Below, in pieces: positions 29,110 through 44,877 of a stretch of 64,000 bases of DNA. The notes below the pieces were generated by a model. It made no database searches, had not been told where the DNA came from, and saw nothing but the letters and a program-made list of their open reading frames with translations. Source of the stretch: Pseudomonas sp. AN-1 (GTDB taxonomy: Bacteria > Pseudomonadota > Gammaproteobacteria > Pseudomonadales > Pseudomonadaceae); contig NZ_CP139195.1 of the NCBI RefSeq assembly GCF_034057115.1, positions 4,154,001 to 4,218,000 of the forward strand. The letters run 5' to 3'. Within the stretch, counting starts at the first letter, position 1; each line of letters begins with the position of its first letter. The position numbers and the translations under genes were made by a program.

Positions 29110-30323
29110 TGCGCGCGCTGCTGCGCCTGAGCCCGTCGCCGCTGCGCAGTCGGCGCGGCGTCGACATGGACTTCCCGCTGCTGGCGGGTTGCCTGGCGCT
29201 GCTCGGCCTCGGCTTCGTGATGGTCTCCTCGGCGTCCTCCGAGGTGGCCGGTGCCTTGTCGGGCAACTCGCTGTACTTCATGGTCCGCCAGCTGCTGTTC
29301 CTCGCCGTCGGCTGCGCGGCCGCCGGCGTGGTCCTGCTGGTGCCGGTGGCGACCTGGCAGAAGAACGGCGGCAAGCTGCTGATCGCCGCCTTCATCCTGC
29401 TGGTGCTGGTGCTGGTGCCGGGCATCGGCCGCGAGGTCAACGGCGCGCGGCGCTGGATCGGCTTCGGCGGCATCAACATCCAGCCTTCGGAGCTGGCCAA
29501 GCTGTTCACCGTGATCTACCTGGGCGGTTACCTGGTGCGCCGCCAGGCCGACGTGCACAACAGCTGGAAGGGGCTGCTCATGCCCTTGATCGTGCTCGGC
29601 CTGATGGCCGGCCTGCTGCTCTCCGAGCCGGACTTCGGTGCCACCGTGGTGCTGGTCGGCTCCGGCATCACCATGCTGTTCCTCGGTGGCGTCAGCCTGC
29701 TGCGCTTCCTGCCGATGGTGATCGGTGTGCTGGCGCTCGGCGTGGTGGTGATGACCAGCCAGGCCTACCGTCTCAAGCGCCTGACCAACTTCATCGACCC
29801 CTGGGCCGATCAGTTCGGCGCCGGCTACCAGCTCAGCCAGGCGCTGATCGCCTTCGGCCGCGGCGAGTGGCTGGGCGTCGGTCTGGGCAACAGCGTGCAG
29901 AAGCAGTTCTACCTGCCGGAGGCGCACACCGACTTCGTGTTCGCCGTGCTCGCCGAGGAACTGGGCATGATCGGCGCACTGGCCACCGTGGCGCTGTTCG
30001 TGCTGGTCACCCTGCGCGCGCTGCACATCGGCCTGCAGGCGGAAAAGGACCAGCAGTATTTCTCGGCCTACGTGGCCTACGGAGTGGCCATCCAGTGGAT
30101 CGGCCAGTTCCTGATCAACATCGGCGTGAACGTCGGCCTGTTGCCGACCAAGGGCCTGACCCTGCCGTTCCTCAGCTACGGGGGCAGTTCGCTGGTGGTC
30201 TGCTGCGTCAGCCTGGCCCTGCTGCTGCGCATCGACTGGGAGCGGCGCAACCTGCTGGGAAATGCAGAGATGGAGTTTACCGAAGAGGATTTTGCCGAGG
30301 AGGAACCGCGCCATGCCCGCTAA
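29109..30323 (+). CDS. ftsW: Septal peptidoglycan glycosyltransferase FtsW
   Basis: A 404-residue SEDS-family membrane protein with about ten helices. Motifs: FVMVSSAS near the start, GREVNGARRWIGFGGINIQPSE split across the catalytic loop region, GYQLSQALIAFGRGEWLGVGLGNSVQK, PEAHTDFVFAVLAEELG, and PTKGLTLPFLSYGGSS. FtsW polymerises lipid II at the septum with FtsI. It overlaps murD by one base and murG by 11 bases. Confidence 0.96.
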   Translation: MRALLRLSPSPLRSRRGVDMDFPLLAGCLALLGLGFVMVSSASSEVAGALSGNSLYFMVRQLLFLAVGCAAAGVVLLVPVATWQKNGGKLLIAAFILLVLVLVPGIGREVNGARRWIGFGGINIQPSELAKLFTVIYLGGYLVRRQADVHNSWKGLLMPLIVLGLMAGLLLSEPDFGATVVLVGSGITMLFLGGVSLLRFLPMVIGVLALGVVVMTSQAYRLKRLTNFIDPWADQFGAGYQLSQALIAFGRGEWLGVGLGNSVQKQFYLPEAHTDFVFAVLAEELGMIGALATVALFVLVTLRALHIGLQAEKDQQYFSAYVAYGVAIQWIGQFLINIGVNVGLLPTKGLTLPFLSYGGSSLVVCCVSLALLLRIDWERRNLLGNAEMEFTEEDFAEEEPRHAR

Positions 30324-31375
30324 CGTGCTGATCATGGCCGGCGGCACCGGCGGGCACGTGTTCCCGGCGCTGGCCTGCGCCCGCGAGTTCCAGGCGCGTG
30401 GCTACAACGTGCACTGGCTGGGCACCCCGCGAGGCATCGAGAACGAACTGGTGCCGCAGGCCGGCCTGCCGCTGCACCGCATCGAGATGAGCGGCCTGCG
30501 TGGCAAGGGCCTGCTGTCGCTGCTCAAGGCGCCGCTGCTGCTGGCCAGGGCGCTGTGGCAGGCGCGCCGCGTGCTGCGCGAGCTGCGCCCGGTCTGCGTG
30601 CTGGGCATGGGCGGCTTCGTCACCGGCCCCGGTGGCTGGGCCGCGCGCCTGGCCGGCGTGCCGCTGGTGATCCACGAGCAGAACGCCGTGGCCGGCACCG
30701 CCAACCGGGCCCTGGTGCCCTTCGCGGCGCGGGTCTGCGAGGCCTTCCCGGATACCTTCGCCGCCAGCGCCAAGCGCCGCACCACCGGCAATCCGGTGCG
30801 CCCGGAGCTGTTCCTCGCCGCCTCCCGGCAGAGCCCGGCCGCGCGCCCGGTGCGCCTGCTGGTGCTGGGCGGCAGCCTGGGCGCCGAGCCGCTCAACAAG
30901 CTGCTGCCGGCGGCGCTGGCACAGGTGAAGGCCGAGCTGCGCCCGCAGGTGCGCCACCAGGCTGGCCGGCAGCACGCCGAGGTAACCCGTGCGCGCTACG
31001 CCGAGGCCGGCGTCGACGCCGAGGTGCTGCCGTTCATCCGCGACATGGCCGCGGCCTATGCCTGGGCCGACCTGGTGATCTGCCGGGCCGGCGCGCTGAC
31101 CGTCTGCGAGCTGGCCGCCGCCGGCCTGCCGTCGCTGCTCATTCCGCTGCCGCACGCCATCGACGATCACCAGACGCGCAATGCCGAATATCTGGCCAGG
31201 GCCGGTGCCGCCGTGCTCTTGCCGCAACATGCCACTGACGCGGCCGCGCTGGCCGCGCAGCTGACCGAGGTCCTGATGCACAGCGAAAAACTCGAAGCCA
31301 TGGGCGCTACTGCCCGCCGCCTGGCCAAGCCCGAAGCCACCCGCGAGGTGGTCGATATCTGCCTGGAGGTGGCCC

Positions 31376-31383
<8 letters not shown>
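30313..31383 (+). CDS. murG: UDP-GlcNAc:lipid I N-acetylglucosaminyltransferase
   Basis: A 356-residue GT-B glycosyltransferase (family 28) that turns lipid I into lipid II on the cytoplasmic face. N-terminal glycine loop [14 protein letters not shown], then [56 protein letters not shown] and the [18 protein letters not shown]-GlcNAc binding block. ATG at 30313 is inside ftsW; upstream in-frame codons do not resemble MurG. The 3' end overlaps murC by eight bases. Confidence 0.96.
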
Positions 31384-33765
<2,382 letters not shown>

Positions 33766-33769
33766 TCCC

Positions 33770-34630
33770 ATGATCGCGCTGCTGCGTCACCAGCGTCCGG
33801 GCCCGGCGGGCCCGCTGCGCAAGCCGGTCCCCCGCGGGGCCAGCCGTCTGGTGGTGCGCGAACCCCTGCGCAAGCGCCTGCCGCGCCCGTCGCTGAGCGG
33901 CCTCAAGCGGCTGGCATGGCCGCTGCTGCTGCTCGCTCTGGGCGTGGGAGCCCACGACCTCGGCCAGCGCCTGCTGCCCTACGCCGACCAGCCGATCGCC
34001 CGGATCAGCGTGCAGGGCGACCTGCACTACGTCAGCCGGGTGGCGGTGGCCAAGCAGGTGGAGCCCTTCGCCGACGCCCGCTTCTTCAGCGTCGACCTGG
34101 AGGCGATGCGCAGCGCGCTGGAGCAGATGCCGTGGATCGCCGAGGCCGAGGTGCGCCGGGTGTGGCCCGATCAGGTGCTGATCCGCCTGGAGGAGCAACT
34201 GCCGGTAGCCCGCTGGGGCGACGAGGCGCTGCTCAACCACCAGGGGCAGGCCTTCGCCCCGGGCGAGCTGGCCGGCTACGAGCACCTGCCCAAGCTGTGG
34301 GGGCCGCAGCGTGCGCAGCAGCAGATCATGCGCCAGTACCAGTTGCTCAGCCAACTGCTGCGGCCGCTGGACTTCACCGTGACGCGCCTGGAGCTGCGCG
34401 AGCGCGGCAGCTGGTACCTCACCACCGGACAGGGGCTGGAGCTGCTGCTCGGCCGCGACCATGTGGTGGAAAAGATGCGCCGTTTCGTCAGCGTCTACGA
34501 AAAGGCCCTGAAAGAACACAACGCGAACATTGCGCGCGTCGATCTGCGCTATCCCAACGGCCTGGCCGTGGCGTGGCGCGAGATGCCGGCGGCGCCGGTC
34601 CCCGGCGACAGCGCCGGGGCCCTGCAGTGA
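33770..34630 (+). CDS. ftsQ: Cell division protein FtsQ
   Basis: A 286-residue bitopic division protein. A basic cytoplasmic N-terminus of about 45 residues precedes one membrane helix (about 46-61, [16 protein letters not shown]), a POTRA domain ([23 protein letters not shown]) and the beta domain containing [24 protein letters not shown]. It recruits FtsL/FtsB. Four bases after the ddlB stop. Confidence 0.94.
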   Translation: MIALLRHQRPGPAGPLRKPVPRGASRLVVREPLRKRLPRPSLSGLKRLAWPLLLLALGVGAHDLGQRLLPYADQPIARISVQGDLHYVSRVAVAKQVEPFADARFFSVDLEAMRSALEQMPWIAEAEVRRVWPDQVLIRLEEQLPVARWGDEALLNHQGQAFAPGELAGYEHLPKLWGPQRAQQQIMRQYQLLSQLLRPLDFTVTRLELRERGSWYLTTGQGLELLLGRDHVVEKMRRFVSVYEKALKEHNANIARVDLRYPNGLAVAWREMPAAPVPGDSAGALQ

Positions 34631-34650
34631 CTTGAGGAGAGAACTGGATC

Positions 34651-35895
34651 ATGGCAAGCGCGCAGAGCGGCAAGATGATCGTCGGTCTGGATATCGGCAC
34701 CTCCAAGGTGGTGGCGCTGGTCGGCGAGGTGGCGGCCGATGGCCAGCTGGAAATCGTCGGCGTCGGTACCCATCCGTCGCGGGGGCTGAAGAAGGGGGTG
34801 GTGGTCAACATCGAGTCCACCGTACAGGCCATCCAGCACGCCATCGACGAGGCGCAGCAGATGGCAGGCTGCCGCATCCACTCGGCCTTCGTCGGGGTGG
34901 CCGGCAGCCACATCCGCAGCCTGAACTCCCACGGCATAGTCGCCATCCGCGACCGCGAGGTGAGCCCGGCCGACATCGAGCGGGTGCTGGATGCCGCCCA
35001 GGCGGTGGCCATTCCCGCCGACCAGCGGGTGCTGCACACCCTGGCCCAGGACTACGCCATCGACCATCAGGATGGCGTGCGCGAACCGCTGGGCATGTCC
35101 GGCGTGCGTCTGGAGGCCAAGGTGCACGTGGTCACCTGCGCGGTCAACGCGGCGCAGAACATCGAGAAGTGCGTGCGCCGCTGCGGCCTCGAGGTGGATG
35201 ACATCATCCTCGAACAGCTGGCTTCCTCCGACTCGGTGCTGACCGACGACGAGAAGGAGCTGGGCGTGTGCCTGGTGGACATCGGTGGCGGCACCACCGA
35301 CATCGCCATCTTCACCGAAGGTGCGATCCGTCACACGGCTGTCATCCCGATCGCCGGCGACCAGGTGACCAACGATATCGCCATGGCCCTGCGTACGCCG
35401 ACTCAGTATGCTGAAGAAATCAAGATTCGCTACGCCTGCGCCCTGGCCAAGCTGGCCGGCGCCGGGCAGACCATCAAGGTTCCCAGCGTCGGCGAGCGGC
35501 CGCCGCGCGAGCTGTCGCGCCAGGCGCTGGCCGAGGTGGTCGAGCCGCGCTACGAGGAACTGTTCTGCCTGGTGCAGGGCGAGCTGCGCCGCAGCGGCTA
35601 CGCCGACCTGCTCCCGGCCGGGATCGTCCTCACCGGCGGCACCGCCAAGATGGAAGGTGCCGTCGAGCTGGCCGAAGAGGTATTCCACATGCCGGTACGC
35701 CTGGGCCTGCCGCAAGGCGTCAAGGGCCTCGAGGATGTCGTGCGCAACCCGGCCTATGCGACCGGGGTCGGGCTGCTGCTGTACGGCCTGCGCAAGCAGG
35801 GGACTCCGAGCTATGTCGGCCCGGGCAGCAGCAGTGAAGAGAGCAAACCGCCGGTATTCGTGCGCTTCAAGCGCTGGGTACAGGGCAACTTCTGA
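34651..35895 (+). CDS. ftsA: Cell division protein FtsA
   Basis: A 414-residue actin-fold ATPase that tethers FtsZ to the membrane. GLDIGTSKVVALVGEV (phosphate 1), VDIGGGTTDIAIF (phosphate 2, about 209-221), ILTGGTAKMEGAVELAEEVF (adenosine loop), and the 1C domain NSHGIVAI. The C-terminal amphipathic membrane-targeting helix is VFVRFKRWVQGNF. The ribosome-binding sequence GAGGAGAGA precedes the ATG. Confidence 0.97.
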   Translation: MASAQSGKMIVGLDIGTSKVVALVGEVAADGQLEIVGVGTHPSRGLKKGVVVNIESTVQAIQHAIDEAQQMAGCRIHSAFVGVAGSHIRSLNSHGIVAIRDREVSPADIERVLDAAQAVAIPADQRVLHTLAQDYAIDHQDGVREPLGMSGVRLEAKVHVVTCAVNAAQNIEKCVRRCGLEVDDIILEQLASSDSVLTDDEKELGVCLVDIGGGTTDIAIFTEGAIRHTAVIPIAGDQVTNDIAMALRTPTQYAEEIKIRYACALAKLAGAGQTIKVPSVGERPPRELSRQALAEVVEPRYEELFCLVQGELRRSGYADLLPAGIVLTGGTAKMEGAVELAEEVFHMPVRLGLPQGVKGLEDVVRNPAYATGVGLLLYGLRKQGTPSYVGPGSSSEESKPPVFVRFKRWVQGNF

Positions 35896-35951
35896 CAGAC
35901 GGCCGCGCGAGACGGCAACTGTTTGGGCAGAAAAGGGAAAGGAGAGGGAAA

Positions 35952-37121
35952 ATGTTTGAAATGGTCGATAACGTTCAATCGAACGCGGTAATCAAGGTCA
36001 TCGGCGTCGGCGGCGGTGGCGGCAATGCGGTCAACCACATGCTGCGCTGCAACATCGACGACATCGATTTCATCTGTGCCAACACCGACGCCCAGGCGCT
36101 GAAGAAGGTCGACGCCAAGACCATCCTGCAGCTGGGCATGAACGTCACCAAGGGCCTGGGCGCCGGCACCAATCCGGACGTCGGCCGCCAGGCTGCGCTG
36201 GAAGACCGCGAGCGCATCGCCGAGGTGCTGGAAGGCGCCAACATGGTGTTCATCACCACCGGCATGGGCGGCGGCACCGGCACCGGTGCAGCGCCGATCA
36301 TCGCCGAAGTGGCGAAGGAGATGGGCATCCTCACCGTGGCCGTGGTCACCCGCCCGTTCCCCTTCGAGGGCCGTCGCCGCATGCAGATCGCCGACGAGGG
36401 CATCCGTGCCCTGTCCGAGCATGTCGACTCGCTGATCACCATCCCCAACGAGAAGCTGCTGACCATCCTCGGCAAGGATGCCAGCCTGCTGTCCGCCTTC
36501 GCCAAGGCCGACGACGTGCTGGCCGGCGCCGTGCGCGGCATCTCCGACATCATGCAGCGCCCGGGCCTGATGAACGTCGACTTCGCCGACGTGCGCACCG
36601 TGATGAGCGAGATGGGCATGGCGATGATGGGCACCGGCCACGCCAGCGGCCCGAACCGCGCCCGCGAGGCGGCCGAGGCGGCGATCCGCAACCCGCTGCT
36701 GGAGGACATCAACCTGCAGGGCGCCCGCGGCATCCTGGTCAACATCACCGCCGGCCTCGACCTGTCGCTGGGCGAGTACACCGAGGTGGGCAGCATCATC
36801 GAGCAGTTCACCTCCGAGCACGCCACCGTGAAGATCGGTGCGGTGATCGATCCGGAGATGCGCGACGAGCTGCATGTCACCGTGGTCGCCACCGGCCTCG
36901 GCGCGCGCATGGAGAAGCCGACCAAGGTGGTCGACAACACGCCGGTCGCCGCTCCTGCGCCCCAGGCCGCCTCGGTCAATTACCGCGATCTCGAGCGCCC
37001 GACCGTGATGCGCGAACCGCGCCCGACCGCCGGCGGTGCCGCGCCCGCGCCGAAGATCGCCACCCAGGAGGATCTGGATTACCTGGATATTCCGGCGTTC
37101 CTGCGTCGTCAGGCCGATTGA
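35952..37121 (+). CDS. ftsZ: Cell division GTPase FtsZ
   Basis: A 389-residue tubulin homologue that forms the Z ring. GVGGGGGNAVNHM near the N-terminus, tubulin signature GGGTGTGAAP (about 106-115), T7 loop NVDFADVRTVM, and the conserved C-terminal peptide DYLDIPAFLRRQAD that binds FtsA and ZipA. A linker of about 50 residues rich in Pro/Ala precedes it. The 56-base gap after ftsA contains AAAGGAGAGGG, a strong ribosome-binding site. Confidence 0.98.
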   Translation: MFEMVDNVQSNAVIKVIGVGGGGGNAVNHMLRCNIDDIDFICANTDAQALKKVDAKTILQLGMNVTKGLGAGTNPDVGRQAALEDRERIAEVLEGANMVFITTGMGGGTGTGAAPIIAEVAKEMGILTVAVVTRPFPFEGRRRMQIADEGIRALSEHVDSLITIPNEKLLTILGKDASLLSAFAKADDVLAGAVRGISDIMQRPGLMNVDFADVRTVMSEMGMAMMGTGHASGPNRAREAAEAAIRNPLLEDINLQGARGILVNITAGLDLSLGEYTEVGSIIEQFTSEHATVKIGAVIDPEMRDELHVTVVATGLGARMEKPTKVVDNTPVAAPAPQAASVNYRDLERPTVMREPRPTAGGAAPAPKIATQEDLDYLDIPAFLRRQAD

Positions 37122-37154
37122 CGCGCTATATCAGCGGCATAGCCGTGATTGGTG

Positions 37155-37181
37155 TTCAGTAAGGGCGGGCTCTGCTATCAT
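37155..37181 (+). promoter_or_regulatory. Possible lpxC promoter
   Basis: TATCAT at 37176-37181 is a good -10. TTCAGT 15 bases upstream is a poor -35 with short spacing. The 111-base ftsZ-lpxC gap makes a separate promoter plausible. Confidence 0.35.
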
Positions 37182-37196
37182 GCCTGCCATTGCTGA

Positions 37197-38144
<948 letters not shown>

Positions 38145-38166
38145 GGCAAGACCCTCCCTTTCTCTT

Positions 38167-38194
38167 GAGGCCACCCCTGCGGTGGCCTTTTTTT
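38167..38194 (+). terminator. Terminator after lpxC
   Basis: AGGCCAC and GTGGCCT pair around a short loop and are followed by TTTTTTT. It ends the division and cell-wall cluster. Confidence 0.88.
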
Positions 38195-38217
38195 CGTCCG
38201 CGCCTTTTGCGGTGGGC

Positions 38218-38673
38218 TCAGTCGTGCGGGGTCGTGTGGCTGGCCAGGCGCTCGAGGGCGGCGCGCAGGCGTGGATCCTCGATGCCGCTGGCGGCGGCGC
38301 GCAGGGTGTCCGCGGCATTGGCGGACAGGGTGGGATTTCGACCGGTGACACGCCTTTCGGCTGGTGCCGGTTGCACCTTGAAATGGATTTTCGCTAAGTT
38401 CGCGAACTCCCTGAGGCCCCGCAGCTGACGCAGCAGGCGTTTCTGCTGGTAGCGCAGGTGGGTGGCCCACTGGCCGTCGGTGACGATCAGCAGCAGGCAG
38501 TCCTCGCGCCAGGAGGCGACCTTGCAGTGCGCGCGGGCCGCCGGCTGCAGTTGGCTTTCCACCAGTTGCTGCAGGTGGGCGAGGCGCTGCGCCTCGCCGA
38601 ACAGGTTCTTGAGCGTCTTGGTTCCGCGCAGCAGGGTCGCGGGCGCTCGAGCCGGCAGGGGGCGAAAAGTCAT
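38218..38673 (-). CDS. dciA: DciA-type replicative helicase loader (DUF721)
   Basis: A 151-residue protein with the DUF721 domain in its first 100 residues (FGEAQRLAHLQQLVESQLQPAARAHCKVASW, LLLIVTDGQWATHLRYQQKRLLRQL), followed by a low-complexity C-terminal tail. DciA interacts with and loads the DnaB helicase in bacteria that lack DnaC, as Pseudomonas does. The function is transferred from the family. Convergent with lpxC, divergent from the M23 gene. Confidence 0.9.
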   Translation of the reverse strand: MTFRPLPARAPATLLRGTKTLKNLFGEAQRLAHLQQLVESQLQPAARAHCKVASWREDCLLLIVTDGQWATHLRYQQKRLLRQLRGLREFANLAKIHFKVQPAPAERRVTGRNPTLSANAADTLRAAASGIEDPRLRAALERLASHTTPHD

Positions 38674-38747
38674 GGCAGGACGCCTGGAAACAACCGAGCG
38701 GCCATCGTAGCAGAACGGCCGCGCCGATTCTTCTTGCGGGATGTTCC

Positions 38748-39674
38748 ATGCATATCATTTTCATGAGCCGTCGCCACGGTGCGGCGCGCGCACTCACCCT
38801 CACTCCCCGCCGCGGCTTGCTGCTGGCCACTCTCCTGCTCGGCTGTACGCTGGCCACCGGAATGGTACTCGGCGCCTGGATCAGACCCGAGGCCCCTGTC
38901 GCGGTTCCCGACGAGTCGGTCGCCGCGACGAGCGGTGTGCAGCCCGAGGAACTGATCGAGGCGCGCGCCGTCGCCCAGCGCCAGCTGGACGCGCTCGGCG
39001 TGCACCTCGCCGAGCTGCAGGCCCGCCTGACTCGCCTGGATGCGCTGGGCGAACGTCTGGCCGAGCTGGCCAAGCTCGACGCCGACGAATTCGACTTCTC
39101 CCAGCCGGTAGGGCAGGGCGGGCCGGACGAGCCGCTGGACGCCGAGACCTTCTCCGGCAGCGACGTGCTCGGCAGCCTCGACGCCCTGGCCGCCCGCATC
39201 GACGGGCGCGAGCAGCAGCTGGAGGTGCTCGAGCAGTTGCTCGCCGAGCGCCGCCTCGACGATGCGCGCCAGGTCGCCGGGCTGCCGGTGGCCAGCGGCT
39301 ACCAGTCCTCGCCGTTCGGGCTGCGCCGCGACCCCTTCCATGGGCGTGCACGCCAGCACAAGGGCGTGGATTTCGCCGCCAAGCGCGGTACCGAGATAGT
39401 CGCGGTGGCCACCGGGGTGGTCACCTGGTCCGGTCGCAAGTCGGGCTACGGCTGGACCGTCGAGGTCAGTCATGCCGACGGCTATACCACCCTGTACGGC
39501 CACAATCAGCGCAATCTGGTGCAGGTCGGCGACCTGGTGCAGCGTGGCCAGGCCATCGCCCTGGTCGGCAGCAGCGGGCGTTCCACCGGCCCGCACCTGC
39601 ACTTCGAGGTCAAGAAGAACGGTCGCCAGGTCAATCCCGAGACCTACATCGCCCGTGCCGCCAGTGATGAATGA
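38748..39674 (+). CDS. M23-family peptidase (LytM domain) with membrane anchor
   Basis: A 308-residue envelope protein: N-terminal membrane helix (about 25-45, LLLATLLLGCTLATGMVLGAW), a coiled-coil region (about 65-175), then a LytM/M23 domain with GYQSSPFGLRRDPFHGRARQHKGVDFAA (zinc His and Asp) and STGPHLHFEV (HxH). All four metal residues appear intact, so it may cleave peptidoglycan crosslinks, unlike EnvC-type degenerate activators. It sits immediately before secA, as in other pseudomonads. ATG codons at 38748 and 38763 are both possible. Confidence 0.9.
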   Translation: MHIIFMSRRHGAARALTLTPRRGLLLATLLLGCTLATGMVLGAWIRPEAPVAVPDESVAATSGVQPEELIEARAVAQRQLDALGVHLAELQARLTRLDALGERLAELAKLDADEFDFSQPVGQGGPDEPLDAETFSGSDVLGSLDALAARIDGREQQLEVLEQLLAERRLDDARQVAGLPVASGYQSSPFGLRRDPFHGRARQHKGVDFAAKRGTEIVAVATGVVTWSGRKSGYGWTVEVSHADGYTTLYGHNQRNLVQVGDLVQRGQAIALVGSSGRSTGPHLHFEVKKNGRQVNPETYIARAASDE

Positions 39675-39680
39675 GGCGAC

Positions 39681-39708
39681 TTTTCATGCGGGCATTTCCG
39701 GGTAGAAT
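39681..39708 (+). promoter_or_regulatory. Putative secA promoter
   Basis: TTTTCA (39681-39686), 16 bases, TAGAAT (39703-39708), 82 bases before the secA ATG. Confidence 0.4.
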
Positions 39709-39789
39709 GCCTCCTTCGCTGCCGTGCAGACGGCACTGGGCGCTCCGCTGGGGTGCCCTCCATTTCCACAGATGGAAGACCCTCCCCCT

Positions 39790-42528
<2,739 letters not shown>

Positions 42529-42547
42529 TCGGCTGACGCCGTGCCCG

Positions 42548-42581
42548 CGCCGCGACCGGCCTTGCCGCTCGCGGCGTTTTT
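42548..42581 (+). terminator. Terminator of secA
   Basis: CGCCGCGA and TCGCGGCG form an 8-bp stem with an inner CGGC/GCCG pairing, followed by TTTTT. It overlaps the likely argJ promoter. Confidence 0.7.
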
Positions 42582-42589
42582 GATACTGT
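42562..42589 (+). promoter_or_regulatory. Putative argJ promoter
   Basis: TTGCCG (42562-42567), 16 bases, TACTGT (42584-42589), 47 bases before the argJ ATG. The -35 lies in the loop of the secA terminator. Confidence 0.45.
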
Positions 42590-42635
42590 GTCCCCTCTTC
42601 ATTACGCGCCGCGCGCATCTCAAGGAGTCTGTCCC

Positions 42636-43853
42636 ATGGCTGTCGGTCTTGGCCCCCTGCCCACCCTGCACCCGGTTCCCGGTTTCGAACTCGGCATCGC
42701 CTCGGCCGGCATCAAGCGCCCCGGCCGCAAGGACGTGGTGGTGATGCGCTGCGCCGAGGGCTCGACCATCGCCGGCGTGACCACCACCAACGCCTTCTGC
42801 GCCGCGCCGGTGCTGATCACCCGCGAGCGCCTGGCGGGCGAGGTGCGCTACCTGCTGACCAACACCGGCAACGCCAACGCCGGCACCGGCCCGGACGGCC
42901 TGGTGCGCGCCCGCCGCGCCTGCGCCAAGCTGGCCGAACTGGCCGGGGTGAGCGAGAGCGCCGTGCTGCCGTTCTCCACCGGGGTGATCGGCGAGCCGCT
43001 GCCGGTGGAGAAGATCGAGGCCGCCCTGGAGGCTGCGCTGGCCGACCTCAGCGTCGACCACTGGGCGCAGGCTGCCGAAGGCATCATGACCACCGACACC
43101 CTGCCCAAGGGCGCCAGCCGCCAGTTCCAGCACGACGGCGTCACCGTCACCGTCACCGGCATCAGCAAGGGCGCCGGCATGATCCGCCCGAACATGGCCA
43201 CCATGCTCGGCTACATCGCCACCGACGCCAGGGTCGCCCGCGACGTGCTGCAGGACCTGGTACGCGATGCGGCCAACAAGTCGTTCAACCGCATCACCAT
43301 CGACGGCGACACCTCCACCAACGACTGCTGCATGCTGATCGCCACCGGCCAGGCCACCCTGCCGGAAATCACCGAGAAGAGCGGCGAGCTGTACGCCAAG
43401 CTCAAGCAGGCGGTGTTCGAGGTGTTCATGGAAGTCGCCCAGGCCATCGTCCGCGACGGCGAGGGCGCCACCAAGTTCGTCACCGTGCAGGTCAACGGCG
43501 GCGCCAACCACCAGGAGTGCCTGGACGTGGCCTACGCCGTGGCCCACTCGCCGCTGATCAAGACCGCGCTGTTCGCCTCCGACCCCAACTGGGGGCGCAT
43601 CCTCGCCGCGGTCGGCTACGCCGGAGTGCCCAACCTCGACGTCAGCCTGATCGACGTGTTCCTCGGCGAGGTGTGCATCGCCAGCAAGGGCGGCCGTGCC
43701 GCCACCTACACCGAGGAGCAGGGCGCGGCGGTGATGAAGCAGGAGGAAATCGGCATCCGCATCGAGCTGGGCCGCGGCGACTGCAGCGAGACCATCTGGA
43801 CCACCGACCTGTCCCACGAGTACGTGCGCATCAACGCCGAGTACCGTTCCTGA
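42636..43853 (+). CDS. argJ: Bifunctional ornithine acetyltransferase / N-acetylglutamate synthase
   Basis: A 405-residue enzyme that recycles the acetyl group in arginine biosynthesis. The precursor self-cleaves before a Thr; the signature [20 protein letters not shown] holds the ATML cleavage site (Thr about 190). [10 protein letters not shown] and [11 protein letters not shown] fit the family. Whether it is mono- or bifunctional cannot be told from sequence alone. ATG at 42636 follows AAGGAG. Confidence 0.96.
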   Translation: MAVGLGPLPTLHPVPGFELGIASAGIKRPGRKDVVVMRCAEGSTIAGVTTTNAFCAAPVLITRERLAGEVRYLLTNTGNANAGTGPDGLVRARRACAKLAELAGVSESAVLPFSTGVIGEPLPVEKIEAALEAALADLSVDHWAQAAEGIMTTDTLPKGASRQFQHDGVTVTVTGISKGAGMIRPNMATMLGYIATDARVARDVLQDLVRDAANKSFNRITIDGDTSTNDCCMLIATGQATLPEITEKSGELYAKLKQAVFEVFMEVAQAIVRDGEGATKFVTVQVNGGANHQECLDVAYAVAHSPLIKTALFASDPNWGRILAAVGYAGVPNLDVSLIDVFLGEVCIASKGGRAATYTEEQGAAVMKQEEIGIRIELGRGDCSETIWTTDLSHEYVRINAEYRS

Positions 43854-43861
43854 CCTGCAGG

Positions 43862-43887
43862 AGCGCGCCGCCGCCCGGCGGCGCGCT
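43862..43887 (+). terminator. GC hairpin between argJ and the Nudix gene
   Basis: AGCGCGCCGCC and GGCGGCGCGCT, a perfect 11-bp stem with loop GCCC and no T-tract, start nine bases after the argJ stop. It could attenuate or protect mRNA; the next gene starts 19 bases later. Confidence 0.4.
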
Positions 43888-43905
43888 GCGCGGAGCCATT
43901 CCGAG

Positions 43906-44847
43906 ATGAAACGACTGCACGTGGCCGCGGCGGTGATCCGCGGCACCGACGGCCGGGTGCTGATCGCCCGGCGTCCCGAACACAAGCATCAGGGCGGCCT
44001 GTGGGAGTTCCCCGGCGGCAAGGTCGAGGCCGGCGAGGCGGTGGAGGTCGCGCTGGCGCGCGAGCTGCACGAGGAGCTGGGCATCGACGTGATCGCCTCG
44101 CGCCCGCTGATCCAGGTGCGTCACGACTATCCCGACCTGGCGGTGCTGCTCGACGTCCACGAGGTCGGCGCCTTCACCGGCGAGCCGCATGGCCGCGAGG
44201 GCCAGCCGCTGGCCTGGGTGGCACCGCGCGAGCTGCCCGACTACGAGTTTCCCGAAGCCAACCGGCCGATCGTCGCCGCCGCGCGTCTGCCGGCACACTA
44301 CCTGATCACGCCCGACGACCTGGAGCCCGCCGAGCTGCTGCGTGGCGTGCGCCGGGCACTGGCCGACGGCATCCGCCTGCTGCAGCTGCGCGCGCCGAAC
44401 ATGTACAGCCCCGAGTACCGCGACCTGGCCACCGACATCCAGGGTCTGTGCGCCGGCAAGGCGCAGCTGATGCTCAAGGGGCCGCTGGAGTGGCTGGGCG
44501 ACTTCCCCGCCGCCGGCTGGCACCTGACCGCCGCGCAGCTGCGCAAGTACGCGGCCAACGGCCGGCCGTTCCCCCGCGAGCGCTGGCTGGCAGCGTCCTG
44601 CCACGATGCCGAGGAGCTGGCGCTGGCGACGCAGATGGGGGTCGACTTCGTCACCCTGTCGCCCGTGCAGGCGACGCAGACCCATCCCGAGGCCGCGCCG
44701 CTGGGCTGGGATTCGGCCGCCGAGCTGATCCGCGGCTTCAGCCAGCCGGTGTACCTGCTCGGCGGGGTCGGCCCGGCCGAGCAGGCGCGGGCCTGGCAGG
44801 CCGGCGCCCAGGGCGTGGCCGGCATCCGCGCGTTCTGGCCGGATTGA
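43906..44847 (+). CDS. Fusion protein: MutT-type Nudix hydrolase plus ThiE/TenI-like domain
   Basis: A 313-residue two-domain protein. N-terminal Nudix hydrolase (1-130) with the complete Nudix box GGKVEAGEAVEVALARELHEELG cut as G-x5-E-x7-RELxEELG (about 37-59), expected to hydrolyse 8-oxo-dGTP as MutT does. C-terminal TIM-barrel part (about 133-313) resembles thiamine-phosphate synthase/TenI (HYLITPDDL, GIRLLQLRAPNM, FVTLSPVQATQTHP, VYLLGGVGPAEQARAWQAGAQGVAGI cut). The fusion is common in pseudomonads; the role of the second domain is unproven. Confidence 0.92.
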   Translation: MKRLHVAAAVIRGTDGRVLIARRPEHKHQGGLWEFPGGKVEAGEAVEVALARELHEELGIDVIASRPLIQVRHDYPDLAVLLDVHEVGAFTGEPHGREGQPLAWVAPRELPDYEFPEANRPIVAAARLPAHYLITPDDLEPAELLRGVRRALADGIRLLQLRAPNMYSPEYRDLATDIQGLCAGKAQLMLKGPLEWLGDFPAAGWHLTAAQLRKYAANGRPFPRERWLAASCHDAEELALATQMGVDFVTLSPVQATQTHPEAAPLGWDSAAELIRGFSQPVYLLGGVGPAEQARAWQAGAQGVAGIRAFWPD

Positions 44848-44877
44848 GTGGCGGAGCCGGCAGCCATGTCGGGCGGT

